Assembly (NCBI GenBank): GCA_025464025.1
Contig: JAODBP010000039.1
Location: 1-34,024 of the forward strand
Length of the DNA: 34,024 bases
From: Actinomycetes bacterium
GTDB taxonomy: Bacteria; Actinomycetota; Acidimicrobiia; Acidimicrobiales; CADCSY01
Reading direction: 5' to 3'
The position numbers were made by a program, and so were the translations under genes. Below, in pieces: positions 7,443-15,980 of the stretch. Every line of letters starts with the position of its first letter. Within the stretch, counting starts at the first letter, position 1. The notes beneath the pieces are model-generated. The model saw nothing but the letters and a program-made list of their open reading frames with translations. It was not told the DNA's origin and did no database searches.

Positions 7443-8521
7443 CGGCGCCGAGGGTGGAGGTGCGGCTCGACCACCTCCACCACAACGCCGCGACCCTGGT
7501 GAGGCGGCTGGCCGCACGGGGCATCACCGTGAGCGGGGTGACCAAGGCGACGCTGGGCTCGCCCGAGGTCGCCGGCGCACTGCTCGCCGCGGGCGTCACC
7601 TCGATCGGTGAGTCTCGCGTCGAGAACGTCGAGCGGCTCCGGGCCGCCGGGGTCACCGCACCGGTGCTGCTGGTCCGGTCGCCCATGCCGAGCCAGGCGG
7701 CCCGCGTCGTCGCCTCGGTCGACGTGAGCCTCAACACCGAGCCCGAGGTGGTCGCTCGCCTGTCGGAGGAGGCCGTCGCCCAGGGTCGGGTCCACGGCGT
7801 GGTGCTCATGGTGGAGCTCGGCGACCTCCGCGAGGGCATCCTCCCGGTCGACCTCGAAGCCGTGGCCCGCTACGTCGTGGCTCGACCGGGCATCGTCCTG
7901 CGGGGGATCGGGACCAACCTGGCCTGCCAGAGCGGGGTGGTCCCCGATGAGCGCAACATGGCCGAGCTCTCGGCGTTGGCCACGTCGTTGGAGGCGGCGC
8001 TCGGCACCTCGCTGGCGATCGTCTCGGGCGGCAACTCGGCGAACCTCGACTGGGCCTTCGGGGCGGCCGACGTCGGCCGGGTCAACCACCTCCGGCTCGG
8101 CGAGGCCATCCTCCTCGGCTGCGAGCCTCTGCACCGCCGGCCGATCGAGGGGCTGCGCACCGATGCCTTCACCCTCGTGGCCGAGGTCATCGAGTCGAAG
8201 GCCAAGCCCAGCCGGGCGTGGGGCGAGGTGGGCGAGACCGCGTTCGGCGTGGCGCCGGCCGCCGTCGATCGGGGCACGACGACGCGCGTGCTCCTGGCCG
8301 TCGGTCGCCAGGACGTCGACCCCGCCGGGCTCGTTCCGCCGCCCGGGCTCGCCGTGCTCGGGGCCAGCAGCGATCACCTGGTGCTCGATGGCGGCGACCG
8401 CCACCCCGTGCCGGGCAGCGAGGTCTCGTTCGGGCTCGGCTACGGCGCCCTGCTCGCCGCCATGACGTCGCCCTTCGTCGAGCAGGTGCTGCTGGAAGGC
8501 GTGCTCCCGGCCGGCGGATGA
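7439..8521 (+). CDS. Alanine/ornithine racemase-family PLP enzyme
   Basis: A 360-residue fold-type III PLP enzyme of the alanine/ornithine racemase family. The N-terminal TIM barrel has VSGVTKATLGSPE with the PLP-binding Lys36, then GESRVENVERL, LLVRSPMPSQ, SLNTEPEV and the family-typical VELGDLREGI. GIGTNLACQSGVVP and SGGNSANLDW contribute phosphate-loop contacts, and NHLRLGEAILLG closes the barrel. A C-terminal beta domain follows. Relatives interconvert L- and D-forms of ornithine, alanine or related amino acids. It starts on an ATGA overlap with the DUF1611 gene, so the two are translationally coupled. Coupling to a DgcN-like protein and to NAGGN genes suggests a glutamate- or glutamine-type substrate, which is not demonstrated. 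The stop precedes asnO by 46 bases. Confidence 0.88.
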   Translation: MTAPRVEVRLDHLHHNAATLVRRLAARGITVSGVTKATLGSPEVAGALLAAGVTSIGESRVENVERLRAAGVTAPVLLVRSPMPSQAARVVASVDVSLNTEPEVVARLSEEAVAQGRVHGVVLMVELGDLREGILPVDLEAVARYVVARPGIVLRGIGTNLACQSGVVPDERNMAELSALATSLEAALGTSLAIVSGGNSANLDWAFGAADVGRVNHLRLGEAILLGCEPLHRRPIEGLRTDAFTLVAEVIESKAKPSRAWGEVGETAFGVAPAAVDRGTTTRVLLAVGRQDVDPAGLVPPPGLAVLGASSDHLVLDGGDRHPVPGSEVSFGLGYGALLAAMTSPFVEQVLLEGVLPAGG

Positions 8522-8567
8522 CGCCCGTCACGTTCCCTTCGCGGCATCTTCGGGTACCGGCTCGGGG

Positions 8568-10331
8568 ATGTGTGGGCTGGCTGGAGAGCTGAACAGCCGC
8601 GGGCCGGCCGACGTCGGTGCCGTGGCGCGGATGACGGCGACCATGGTCGACCGCGGTCCCGACGGGGTCGGCGTGTGGTCCCAGGGCGGTGCCGCCCTCG
8701 GCCATCGCCGGCTCAAGGTCATCGACCTGAGCGAGCAGGCGGCGCAGCCCATGGTCGATGCCGAGCTCGGTCGCACCATCGCCTTCAACGGCTGCATCTA
8801 CAACTACGAGCAGCTCCGCGACCAGCTCCAGCGGGCCGGCTACCGCTTCTTCTCCCACGGCGACACCGAGGTGCTGCTCAAGGCGCACCACCACTGGGGC
8901 GACGCCTTCGTCGAGCGCCTCCAGGGCATGTTCGCCCTCTGCATCGTGGAGCGCGACTCGGGTCGGGCCGTCCTCGCCCGCGACCGGCTCGGCATCAAGC
9001 CGCTCTACGTGAGCGAGGTCGGCGGTGCCCTGCGCTTCGCCTCCACCCTCCCGGCTCTGCTGGCCGGCGGGGGCGTCGACACCTCGATCGACCCGGTCGC
9101 CCTGCACCACTACCTCACGTTCCACTCGGTGGTGCCGGCGCCCCGCACGATCCTCCGAGGCGTGCACAAGGTGGCGCCCGGAACGATCACCGTCGTCGAG
9201 CCCGACGGCCGTCGCACCACGACCCGGTGGTGGGAGCCGCGGTTCGAGCGGGCCGAGGAGCGCACCGACGCCGACTGGGAGGACGCCGTCCACGACGCCC
9301 TGCGCCTGGCCGTCGAGCGCCGCCTCGTCGCCGACGTGCCGGTGGGCGTGCTGCTCTCGGGCGGTCTGGACTCCAGCCTCATCGTCGGCCTGCTGGCCGA
9401 GGCCGGCCAGCACCTGTCGACGTTCAGCATCGGCTTCGACTCGGTCGGTGGGATCGACGGCGACGAGTTCCGCTACAGCGACGTCGTGGCCGAACGGTTC
9501 GGCACCGACCACCACCAGCTCCGCATCGGCACCGACCGGATGCTCCCGGCCCTCGAGCAGGCGATCGGGGCGATGAGCGAACCCATGGTCAGCCACGACT
9601 GCGTCGCCTTCCACCTGCTGTCCGAGGAGGTCGCGAAGCACGTCACCGTCGTGCAGTCGGGCCAGGGGGCCGACGAGGTCTTCGCCGGCTACCACTGGTA
9701 CCCGCCGATGGACGGCGCCGAGGACGCCGTCGGGACCTACGCCGGCGCGTTCTTCGACCGGGACCACGCCGAGCTGGCCGGGGTCGTCGATCCCGACCAC
9801 CTGGTGGCCGACGACGTGAGCCGGGCCTTCGTGGCCGACCACTTCGGCCGGCCCGGCGCCGACACCGGCGTCGACAAGGCGCTGCGCCTCGACACCGAGG
9901 TGATGCTCGTCGACGACCCGGTGAAGCGGGTCGACAACATGACGATGGCGTGGGGGCTCGAGGCACGGGTGCCGTTCCTCGACCACGAGCTCGTCGAGCT
10001 GGCCGCCGCCCTGCCGCCCCGCCTCAAGCTGGCCCAGGGCGGCAAGGGCATCCTCAAGGAGGTCGGCCGGCGAGTGCTCCCCCACGAGGTCATCGACCGG
10101 CCCAAGGGCTACTTCCCGGTGCCGGCGCTCACCCACCTCGACGGGCCGTACCTCGACCTGGTGCGTGAGGCGCTCTACGCGCCCGAGGCCAAGCAGCGGG
10201 GCTTGTTCCGCACCGAGCACGTCGAGGCCCTCCTGGCCGACCCGAACGGCGGGCTCACCCGGCTGCGGGGCAACAAGCTGTGGCAGCTCGGCCTCCTCGA
10301 GCTGTGGCTCCAGCGCCGGGGGATCTCGTGA
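8568..10331 (+). CDS. asnO: AsnO-like glutamine amidotransferase for NAGGN
   Basis: A 587-residue asparagine-synthetase-type enzyme. Cys2 of MCGLAGE is the class II glutaminase nucleophile. The glutaminase domain runs to about residue 190 (HRRLKVIDLSEQAAQPM, FNGCIYNYEQLR, SHGDTEVLLKAH, ARDRLGIKPLY). The synthetase domain has the PP-loop LLSGGLDSSL at about residues 262-271, then SFSIGFDS, VQSGQGADEVFAGYHWY and VPFLDHELVELAA. The GYHWYPPM region and the direct Ngg/M42 neighbours match the NAGGN trio rather than housekeeping AsnB. In that pathway it amidates the C-terminus of N-acetylglutaminylglutamine using glutamine and ATP. A TACCGG box seven bases before ATG might give an internal promoter. 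It overlaps the next gene by GTGA. Confidence 0.9.
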   Translation: MCGLAGELNSRGPADVGAVARMTATMVDRGPDGVGVWSQGGAALGHRRLKVIDLSEQAAQPMVDAELGRTIAFNGCIYNYEQLRDQLQRAGYRFFSHGDTEVLLKAHHHWGDAFVERLQGMFALCIVERDSGRAVLARDRLGIKPLYVSEVGGALRFASTLPALLAGGGVDTSIDPVALHHYLTFHSVVPAPRTILRGVHKVAPGTITVVEPDGRRTTTRWWEPRFERAEERTDADWEDAVHDALRLAVERRLVADVPVGVLLSGGLDSSLIVGLLAEAGQHLSTFSIGFDSVGGIDGDEFRYSDVVAERFGTDHHQLRIGTDRMLPALEQAIGAMSEPMVSHDCVAFHLLSEEVAKHVTVVQSGQGADEVFAGYHWYPPMDGAEDAVGTYAGAFFDRDHAELAGVVDPDHLVADDVSRAFVADHFGRPGADTGVDKALRLDTEVMLVDDPVKRVDNMTMAWGLEARVPFLDHELVELAAALPPRLKLAQGGKGILKEVGRRVLPHEVIDRPKGYFPVPALTHLDGPYLDLVREALYAPEAKQRGLFRTEHVEALLADPNGGLTRLRGNKLWQLGLLELWLQRRGIS

Positions 10332-12010
10332 CCGACACGACCGCCACGCGGCGCGAGGTCGCCCTCGACCTCGGCTGGGGCCGGCTGGTGTTCGGGCAGA
10401 CCTTCGACGACGGCACGGCGCTCGCCACCGTGCTCCGAGCCGAGGAGCTCGGCTCGCGCGACATCTGCGTGTACCACCCCGAGCCCCACGTGCTCGTGAG
10501 CCAGGCCCCCCACGAGCTGTTCGTCGACCCGTCGCACACCTACCGCCACTGGCTGGTCGACGCCGACCTCGATGCCGACGGCGCGCCGGGCGTGCTGGTC
10601 CGGCCGATGGAGGCCCGCGACATCGACACGGTCAACCGCATCTACCTGCGTTCGGGGATGGTCACCGCTCCTGCCGAGGTCATGGCGGCCAACGCCACGT
10701 CGGAGGTGTTCGTGTACCTGGTGGCCGAGGACCGCACGACCGGCGACGTCATCGGCACGGTGACCGGTGTCGACCACGTGCGGGCCTTCGGCGACCGGGG
10801 CAACGGGTCCAGCCTGTGGTGCCTGGCCGTGGACCCGCAGGCGCTGCGGGGCGGGGTGGGCCGGTCGCTCACCCGCTGCCTGCTGGCCGAGTTCGAGCGC
10901 CGGGGCCGGGCCTGCGTCGACCTGTCCGTGATGCACGACAACGTGCCGGCCCTGAAGCTCTACGAGCAGCTCGACTTCGTGCGGGTGCCGGTGTACGCGG
11001 TCAAGCGCAAGAACCCGATCAACGAGCGGTTCTTCACCGCGCCGCCGAGCGCCGAGCTCGAGCAGCTCAACCCCTACGCGCGGATCATCGCCGACGAGGC
11101 CCTCCGCCGCGGGATCCTCGTCGAGGTCGTCGACGCCGAGGGCGGCTTCCTGCGCCTGAGCCACGGCGGCCGCACGGTCACCACCCGCGAATCGCTGTCG
11201 GAGCTGACGTCCGGCGTCGCCGTGAGCTGGTGCGACGACAAGCGGGTGACCCGGCGCCTCCTGTCCCGCGCCGGCCTCCGCGTGCCGCGGGGCGTCGCGG
11301 CCACCACGCCCGACGCCGATGCCGCCTTCCTCGACGAGGTCGACGAGATCGTGGTCAAGCCGGCCCGGGGCGAGCAGGGCCAGGGCATCACCGTCGGCGT
11401 CACCACGCCCGACGAGCTGCACCGCGCCGTCGCCGTCGCCCGCGGGCACTGCCCTGACGTGCTGCTCGAGCAGTGCTGCGAGGGCGAGGACCTCCGGGTC
11501 GTCGTCATCGACCACGAGGTCGTCGCCGCCGCCGTGCGCCGCCCCGCCTCGATCGTGGGCGACGGGGTGCACACCGTCGCCGAGCTCATCACGGCGCAGA
11601 GCCGGCGGCGGGCCGCGGCCACGGGAGGCGAGTCGACCATCCCGCTCGACGACCTCACCATCGAGACCGTCCGGGCCGCGGGCCTCGGACTCGACGACGT
11701 GGTCGAGGAGGGGTGCCAGCTCCGCGTCCGGCGCACGGCGAACCTCCACACCGGCGGCACCATCCACGACGTCACCGACGCCCTCCACCCCGCCCTGGCC
11801 GAGGCCGCGGTCACCGCGAGCAAGGTGCTGCAGCTGCCCGTCACCGGCCTCGACCTGCTGGTGCCCGCCGTCGACGGCGACGAGTACGTGGTGATCGAGG
11901 CCAACGAGCGGCCCGGCCTGGCCAACCACGAGCCCCAGCCCACGGCCCAGGCGTTCGTCGACCTCCTGTTCCCGAGCACCCAGGCGCTGCCCCGGGGGTG
12001 GGACCAGTGA
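10328..12010 (+). CDS. ngg: N-acetylglutaminylglutamine synthetase (GNAT + ATP-grasp)
   Basis: A two-domain protein of 560 residues matching Ngg. After about 85 residues comes a GNAT domain (VLVRPMEARDIDTVNRIYLR, then LAVDPQALRGGVGRSLTRCL as the acetyl-CoA loop, and LYEQLDFVRVP). The C-terminal half is an ATP-grasp ligase related to cyanophycin synthetase: DDKRVTRRLLSRAGLRVPRG, IVVKPARGEQGQGI, RRPASIVGDGVHTVAELI, and VIEANERPGLANHEPQ with metal-binding Glu/Asn. The known role is to join two glutamines and acetylate the product, giving the substrate for AsnO. The GTG start at 10328 overlaps the asnO stop as GTGA, and its own stop overlaps the M42 gene the same way, so the three are one translational unit. 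Confidence 0.9.
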   Translation: MTDTTATRREVALDLGWGRLVFGQTFDDGTALATVLRAEELGSRDICVYHPEPHVLVSQAPHELFVDPSHTYRHWLVDADLDADGAPGVLVRPMEARDIDTVNRIYLRSGMVTAPAEVMAANATSEVFVYLVAEDRTTGDVIGTVTGVDHVRAFGDRGNGSSLWCLAVDPQALRGGVGRSLTRCLLAEFERRGRACVDLSVMHDNVPALKLYEQLDFVRVPVYAVKRKNPINERFFTAPPSAELEQLNPYARIIADEALRRGILVEVVDAEGGFLRLSHGGRTVTTRESLSELTSGVAVSWCDDKRVTRRLLSRAGLRVPRGVAATTPDADAAFLDEVDEIVVKPARGEQGQGITVGVTTPDELHRAVAVARGHCPDVLLEQCCEGEDLRVVVIDHEVVAAAVRRPASIVGDGVHTVAELITAQSRRRAAATGGESTIPLDDLTIETVRAAGLGLDDVVEEGCQLRVRRTANLHTGGTIHDVTDALHPALAEAAVTASKVLQLPVTGLDLLVPAVDGDEYVVIEANERPGLANHEPQPTAQAFVDLLFPSTQALPRGWDQ

Positions 12011-13173
12011 CGTCGCAGCCCCAGCTGCTGCCGATCGACATGGACTACGTGCAGGACGTGCTCCTGCGCATGCTCCGCACGCCGAGCCCCACGGGCCGCA
12101 CCGACCAGGTGATGCAGCTCATCGGCGAGCAGCTGGCCAAGATCGGCATGCCGTTCGAGCTGACCCGCCGCGGCGTGATCGTGGCCGAGCTGCCCGGGGC
12201 GAACACCGCGGGGGCCGACCGCACGATCGTCGTGCACGGCGACACCATCGGGTGCATGGTCCGCCAGCTCAAGGGCAACGGGCGGCTGGCCGTCGTCCCG
12301 GTGGGCACCCACAGCGCCCGGTTCGTCGAGGGCGCCCGCGTCACGATCTTCGTCGACGACCTCGACCAGCGGCACTACACCGGCACCATCCTCCCGCTCC
12401 TGGCCAGCGGCCACCGCTACGGCGACGAGGTCGACACCCAGGGCGTGGGCTGGGAGCACGTCGAGGTGCGCGTCGACGAGGACGTGCGGGACGCCGCCGG
12501 GCTGGCCGACCTGGGCATCCAGGTCGGCGACTTCGTGGCCCTCGACTCGTACCCGGAGATCACGGCCTCGGGCTACGTGAAGGCCCGTCACCTCGACGAC
12601 AAGGCCGGCGTCGCCGCCGCGCTCGGCGCGTTCAAGGCGTTGCGCGACCACGACATCACGCCGCCGGTCAACGCCCACCTGCTCGTCACGATCTCCGAGG
12701 AGGTCGGCCTCGGCGCCACCCACGGGATCGACGAGCAGGTCGCCGAGCTGGTGTCGATCGACGTGGCCATCGTGGCGCCCGGCCAGTCGTCGACCGAGCA
12801 CACCGTGAACGTGGCCATGCAGGACTCGAGCGGCCCGTTCGACTACCACCTGGCCCGGCGCCTCACGTCGCTGGCCGACGAGCACGGCATCGAGCACCGC
12901 CGCGACATCTACGGCTTCTACCGGTCGGACTCGGCCACCGCCCTCCAGGCCGGGGCCCAGACCCGCGCCGCCCTGGTCGGCTTCGGCATCGACGCCAGCC
13001 ACGGCCACGAGCGCACCCACCTCGACGGCATCCGCCGCACGGCCGAGCTGATCGCCCTCTACCTCCAGACCGACCTCACGTTCCCGTACTGGGATGCCAG
13101 CGCCAACGGCGAGCTGCACGACTTCCCGTCCCGCAGCGTGCAGCCGGCCGAGGAGCAGCTGCCCCGGGCCTGA
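12007..13173 (+). CDS. NAGGN-system M42 family metallopeptidase
   Basis: A 388-residue di-metal aminopeptidase-fold protein of family M42, the third member of the NAGGN trio. Metal and catalytic residues are recognisable: VVHGDTIGCM (His77, Asp79), ARHLDDKAGVAAAL (Asp197), ISEEVGLGATHG (Glu231, Glu232) and GHERTHLDGI (His338). The sequence PSPTGRTDQVMQLIGEQL at the start is the usual M42 opening. It presumably hydrolyses the acetylated dipeptide amide or a by-product, allowing recycling when osmotic stress ends; the exact substrate is unproven. The GTG at 12007 overlaps the ngg stop. Being cytoplasmic (no signal peptide), it would need control to avoid a futile cycle. Confidence 0.88.
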   Translation: MTSQPQLLPIDMDYVQDVLLRMLRTPSPTGRTDQVMQLIGEQLAKIGMPFELTRRGVIVAELPGANTAGADRTIVVHGDTIGCMVRQLKGNGRLAVVPVGTHSARFVEGARVTIFVDDLDQRHYTGTILPLLASGHRYGDEVDTQGVGWEHVEVRVDEDVRDAAGLADLGIQVGDFVALDSYPEITASGYVKARHLDDKAGVAAALGAFKALRDHDITPPVNAHLLVTISEEVGLGATHGIDEQVAELVSIDVAIVAPGQSSTEHTVNVAMQDSSGPFDYHLARRLTSLADEHGIEHRRDIYGFYRSDSATALQAGAQTRAALVGFGIDASHGHERTHLDGIRRTAELIALYLQTDLTFPYWDASANGELHDFPSRSVQPAEEQLPRA

Positions 13174-13189
13174 CGGGTAAGGCCTCTGG

Positions 13190-13801
13190 GTGACCGCGAT
13201 CCGTGCCTGCCTCCTGAACTGCACGCTGAAGTCCGGCGACGAGGAGTCGTCGACCGACCGCCTCCTCGGGGAGGTGGCGGCCCAGCTCGAGCTCCACGGC
13301 GTGGAGGTCGGGACCCCGATCCGGATCGCCGCCCACGACGTGAAGCCGGGCGTCACCTCCGACGAGGGCGACGGCGACGCGTGGCCGCCGATCCGCCAGG
13401 AGATCCTCGACAGCCAGATCCTCGTGCTGGGCACCCCGATCTGGATGGGCCAGCCGTCGTCGGTGGCCAAGCGGGTGCTGGAGCGGATGGACGCCTTCCT
13501 CGGCGAGACCGACGACCAGGGCCGGATGATCAGCGTCGACCGCGTCGCGATCGTGGCGGTCGTCGGCAACGAGGACGGCGCCCACCACACCTCGGCCGAG
13601 GCCTACCAGGCCCTCAGCGACGTGGGCTTCACCATCCCGGCCGGGGGTGTCACGTACTGGGTCGGCGAGGCCATGCACAAGACGGACTACAAGGACCTCC
13701 CCCGACCGCCGGCCAAGGTCGCCGAGGCCACGGCGACAGCTGCCCGCAACGCCGCCCACCTGGCCCGGTTGCTGGCCGCCGAGGGCTACCCGGCGGGCTG
13801 A
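13190..13801 (+). CDS. Flavodoxin-fold NAD(P)H-dependent oxidoreductase
   Basis: A 203-residue flavoprotein-like enzyme of the NADPH-dependent FMN reductase/NAD(P)H quinone oxidoreductase class. It opens with a beta strand and phosphate-binding turn (ACLLNCTLKSGDEESSTDRLL). The FMN-contact strand ILVLGTPIWMGQPSSVAKRVLERMD is typical, and a later AIVAVVGNEDGAHHTS provides the second flavin contact. It starts at a GTG 16 bases after the M42 stop, so it may be the last gene of the NAGGN-type operon, although a functional link is not obvious. Its stop overlaps the 3' end of the convergent GGDEF gene by 16 bases. The electron acceptor is unknown. Confidence 0.85.
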   Translation: MTAIRACLLNCTLKSGDEESSTDRLLGEVAAQLELHGVEVGTPIRIAAHDVKPGVTSDEGDGDAWPPIRQEILDSQILVLGTPIWMGQPSSVAKRVLERMDAFLGETDDQGRMISVDRVAIVAVVGNEDGAHHTSAEAYQALSDVGFTIPAGGVTYWVGEAMHKTDYKDLPRPPAKVAEATATAARNAAHLARLLAAEGYPAG

Positions 13802-14706
13802 ACCTGGTGCCGCCGGCCCCGCTTGGCCCGGTACATGGCCGCGTCGGCCCGGCGCAGGGCCCGGTCCAGGTCCTCGTCGGGCGCCACCAGGATCGAGCCG
13901 ATGCTGCCGACGACCGAGACCGGCCCGTCGTCGACGAGGACGCTGAGCGGCGGCATCGATCGGATGCGCTCGACCAGCTCGTCGAGCCCGCACTGCCCGT
14001 CGATCGGCGTGCAGAGGACCACGAACTCGTCGCCGCCCATCCGGCACACGGTGTCGACCTGGCGCGTCACGGCGACGAGCCGTCGCCCGGTCTCGATGAG
14101 CACCCGGTCGCCGACATCGTGGCCGTGGCTGTCGTTGACGGCCTTGAAGTGGTCGAGGTCGAGGTAGAGGAGCCCGATGTCGCCCCCGTGGCGATCCCGG
14201 CGACGCTGGGCGTCCTCGAGCCGCTCGGCGAGGGCTCGGCGGTTGGCCAGGCCGGTCAGGGGGTCCTTGAGGGCGGCCGCCCGCAGCTCCTGCTCCAGCG
14301 CCCGGCGCTCGGTCACGTCGTCGCAGGTGACCACGGCGCCCGTCGTGCCGTCGTCGAGGGCGACGGGCACGGCGCGGGTGATGTACCAGACGTAGCCGCC
14401 GTCCGGGAGGGCGTAGCCGAGCGTGGCCTCCCGGGCCACGGCCTCGCGGAGCGACGCCACGACCGGGAGGTCGGCGCGGCGGTAGCGCGTCCCGTCCTCG
14501 TCGATGACCTCGACGTGGTCCATGAGGCTGCTCGGGCTCGGCACCACGTGCTCCACGCCGACGCCGAGCCGGGCGAGGAACCGCTCGGCGCCGGGGTTGG
14601 CGTGCAGGAGCGTCCCGTCCTCGGCGCGCAGCATGACCGCGATGGGCAGGCCGTCGAGGATCGTCAGGAGCTGGGAGTCGTGCTGTGTCGTGTCCGGGGC
14701 CGCCAC
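13786..14706 (-). CDS. PAS-GGDEF diguanylate cyclase
   Basis: A 306-residue cytoplasmic signalling enzyme making cyclic di-GMP from GTP. An N-terminal PAS-like sensor (TILDGLPIAVMLRAEDGTLL ... VVTCDDVTERRALEQEL) joins a GGDEF domain through a short coiled coil. The cyclase starts at DPLTGLANRRALAERL, contains LYLDLDHFKAVND, and has an intact active loop RMGGDEF. The product-inhibition I-site RxxD is present as RQVD, five residues before GGDEF, so feedback control is likely. The GTG at 14706 is chosen because GAGGAG lies just upstream on the minus strand; the frame is open further 5'. There is no EAL domain or membrane segment. The signal bound by the PAS domain is unknown. Confidence 0.92.
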   Translation of the reverse strand: MAAPDTTQHDSQLLTILDGLPIAVMLRAEDGTLLHANPGAERFLARLGVGVEHVVPSPSSLMDHVEVIDEDGTRYRRADLPVVASLREAVAREATLGYALPDGGYVWYITRAVPVALDDGTTGAVVTCDDVTERRALEQELRAAALKDPLTGLANRRALAERLEDAQRRRDRHGGDIGLLYLDLDHFKAVNDSHGHDVGDRVLIETGRRLVAVTRQVDTVCRMGGDEFVVLCTPIDGQCGLDELVERIRSMPPLSVLVDDGPVSVVGSIGSILVAPDEDLDRALRRADAAMYRAKRGRRHQVQPAG

Positions 14707-14744
14707 CGTCTCCTCATCGGTCGGACTGCCGCCGACCTGAAGGG

Positions 14745-15194
14745 TCAGCCGGCACCGCCCATGAGCTCGACGCGGGTGCCGTCGGGGTCGGTGAGGAAGA
14801 GCAGCACGATCCCGGCGTCGGAGCGGGTCTCGTCGAGGATCGTCCCGCCGAACTCGACGAGCCGAGCGGCGGCCGAGTCCACCTTGTCGACGTTGAACGA
14901 GAGGTGGGTGAGGCCCAGGAGGCCCCGGCTGGTGGACGGCACGCCCTGCGCCGGGCGCCCGGGGTAGGCGAGCAGCTCGATCTTCATGCCGCCGCTCACG
15001 ATCATCTGGGAGATGAGGGTGAGCGGGCCCTCGACCTCGAGGCTGCGGTCGAGCCCCGGCATCTGGGTGCTGTCGAGGTCGTAGCGCTCGGCCGGCTGGA
15101 ACCCGAGGCCCTCGCAGTAGAAGCGCATCGACCGATCGACGTCGGAGACGCAGATGCCAGCGTGGGAGGAGGCGTAGGTGATGTCGTCGGCCAT
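14745..15194 (-). CDS. VOC family (glyoxalase-fold) protein
   Basis: A 149-residue vicinal-oxygen-chelate protein with paired beta-alpha-beta-beta-beta modules. The first begins SSHAGICVSDVDRSMRFYCEGLGF and the second LTHLSFNVDKVDSAAARLVEFG; it ends FLTDPDGTRVELMG. His near each module start and the late Glu in RVELM are the usual metal ligands, so a metal is probably bound. The length suits a glyoxalase/dioxygenase-like enzyme acting as a dimer. The substrate is unknown. The ATG at 15194 is the first start inside the conserved region; the frame runs on through the DUF427 gene but that upstream part looks like a shadow. It is likely cotranscribed with the DUF427 gene, whose stop lies 11 bases upstream. 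Confidence 0.87.
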   Translation of the reverse strand: MADDITYASSHAGICVSDVDRSMRFYCEGLGFQPAERYDLDSTQMPGLDRSLEVEGPLTLISQMIVSGGMKIELLAYPGRPAQGVPSTSRGLLGLTHLSFNVDKVDSAAARLVEFGGTILDETRSDAGIVLLFLTDPDGTRVELMGGAG

Positions 15195-15205
15195 GGCCGG
15201 CGACG

Positions 15206-15874
15206 TTACGCGGGGTCGACCTCGACGGTGACCTTGTCGTCGTAGAAGCACAGGTGGCCCCGGACCCGCTCCGACTCGCGCAGCGGGTCGAGGTAGCCCC
15301 AGGCCACGTCCTCGACGACCTCGTCGTCCACGTGCAGCGTCCAGTAGCTGGCGGTGCCCTTGTAGGGGCACCCGGTCGAGGTGTCGCTCCGCGCCAGCAG
15401 GTCCATGCGGACGGCCTCGGGCGGGACGTACCACCGGACCGGGAGACCGGTCTCGTACAGGGCGATCGCGGCCGTGGTGTCGGCGAGCACCACGTCGCCC
15501 TTCGAGACCCGCACCCGACGGGACGTCGCGTAGCAATCGACCCGGTGGTAGGGGTCGCGCACGTGCACGAAGACGCGCTCGTCCTCCTCGTACCACTCGT
15601 CGACCGCGTCCCAGTCGACCTCGACGTGGCCGGGCGCGGCGGCCGACGGCTTGGCCTCGATCGACACGTCGGCCGCCGGGAACGCCCAGTGCGGCAGGTG
15701 GCGGCTGGGGTGGACGAGCAGCACGGCGTCGCTGTCGACGACCGCCTCACCGCCCCGCATCCCCCGCACCCGGCGGGGGAAGGGTTCGACGTAGGTCACC
15801 GTCCTCGGTGGCTCGAAGTCCCAGGTCCCGCCCGGCTGGTGGCCGAACGGACCGCTGCCCACGGTCATGCCCAT
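15206..15874 (-). CDS. DUF427 domain protein
   Basis: A 222-residue soluble protein carrying two DUF427-like beta-rich sections. The diagnostic stretch is STGCPYKGTASYWTLHV (C-terminal half), with LADTTAAIALYETGLPVRWYVPP before it and WGYLDPLRESERVRGHLCFY after. The N-terminal section has PRRVRGMRGGEAVVDSDAVLL. These proteins are widespread in actinobacteria and of unknown activity; the conserved Cys-Pro-Tyr-Lys-Gly loop looks functional. Two ATG codons compete (15874 and 15868); the frame is open to 16015, but that would cover the egtB promoter. It is divergent from egtB with 106 bases between. Confidence 0.85.
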   Translation of the reverse strand: MGMTVGSGPFGHQPGGTWDFEPPRTVTYVEPFPRRVRGMRGGEAVVDSDAVLLVHPSRHLPHWAFPAADVSIEAKPSAAAPGHVEVDWDAVDEWYEEDERVFVHVRDPYHRVDCYATSRRVRVSKGDVVLADTTAAIALYETGLPVRWYVPPEAVRMDLLARSDTSTGCPYKGTASYWTLHVDDEVVEDVAWGYLDPLRESERVRGHLCFYDDKVTVEVDPA

Positions 15875-15939
15875 GACCCAAGGTCTACCGCCGAGCTCAT
15901 CGAAACGTCGCCGTCTGGTCGCGCGAGTAGCCCCGTAGA

Positions 15940-15954
15940 CCCTGGTATCCAGGG
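15940..15954. promoter_or_regulatory. Inverted repeat upstream of egtB
   Basis: CCCTGG (15940-15945) and CCAGGG (15949-15954) flank TAT as a perfect 6-base inverted repeat, 27 bases before the egtB GTG. TAGACC at its left edge and TATCCA across the centre are possible -10 elements. It could be an operator between the divergent DUF427 and egtB genes. No regulator is identified. Confidence 0.35.
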
Positions 15955-15980
15955 AACGTCCGAAACCGAAGGGAGCGCGC

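Noticed and set aside
14707..15750. A longer N-terminal extension of the GGDEF protein through the VOC and DUF427 region
   Set aside because: The extended frame is Arg/Pro-rich shadow sequence opposite or across real genes; a GAGGAG-supported GTG at 14706 gives a complete PAS-GGDEF protein.
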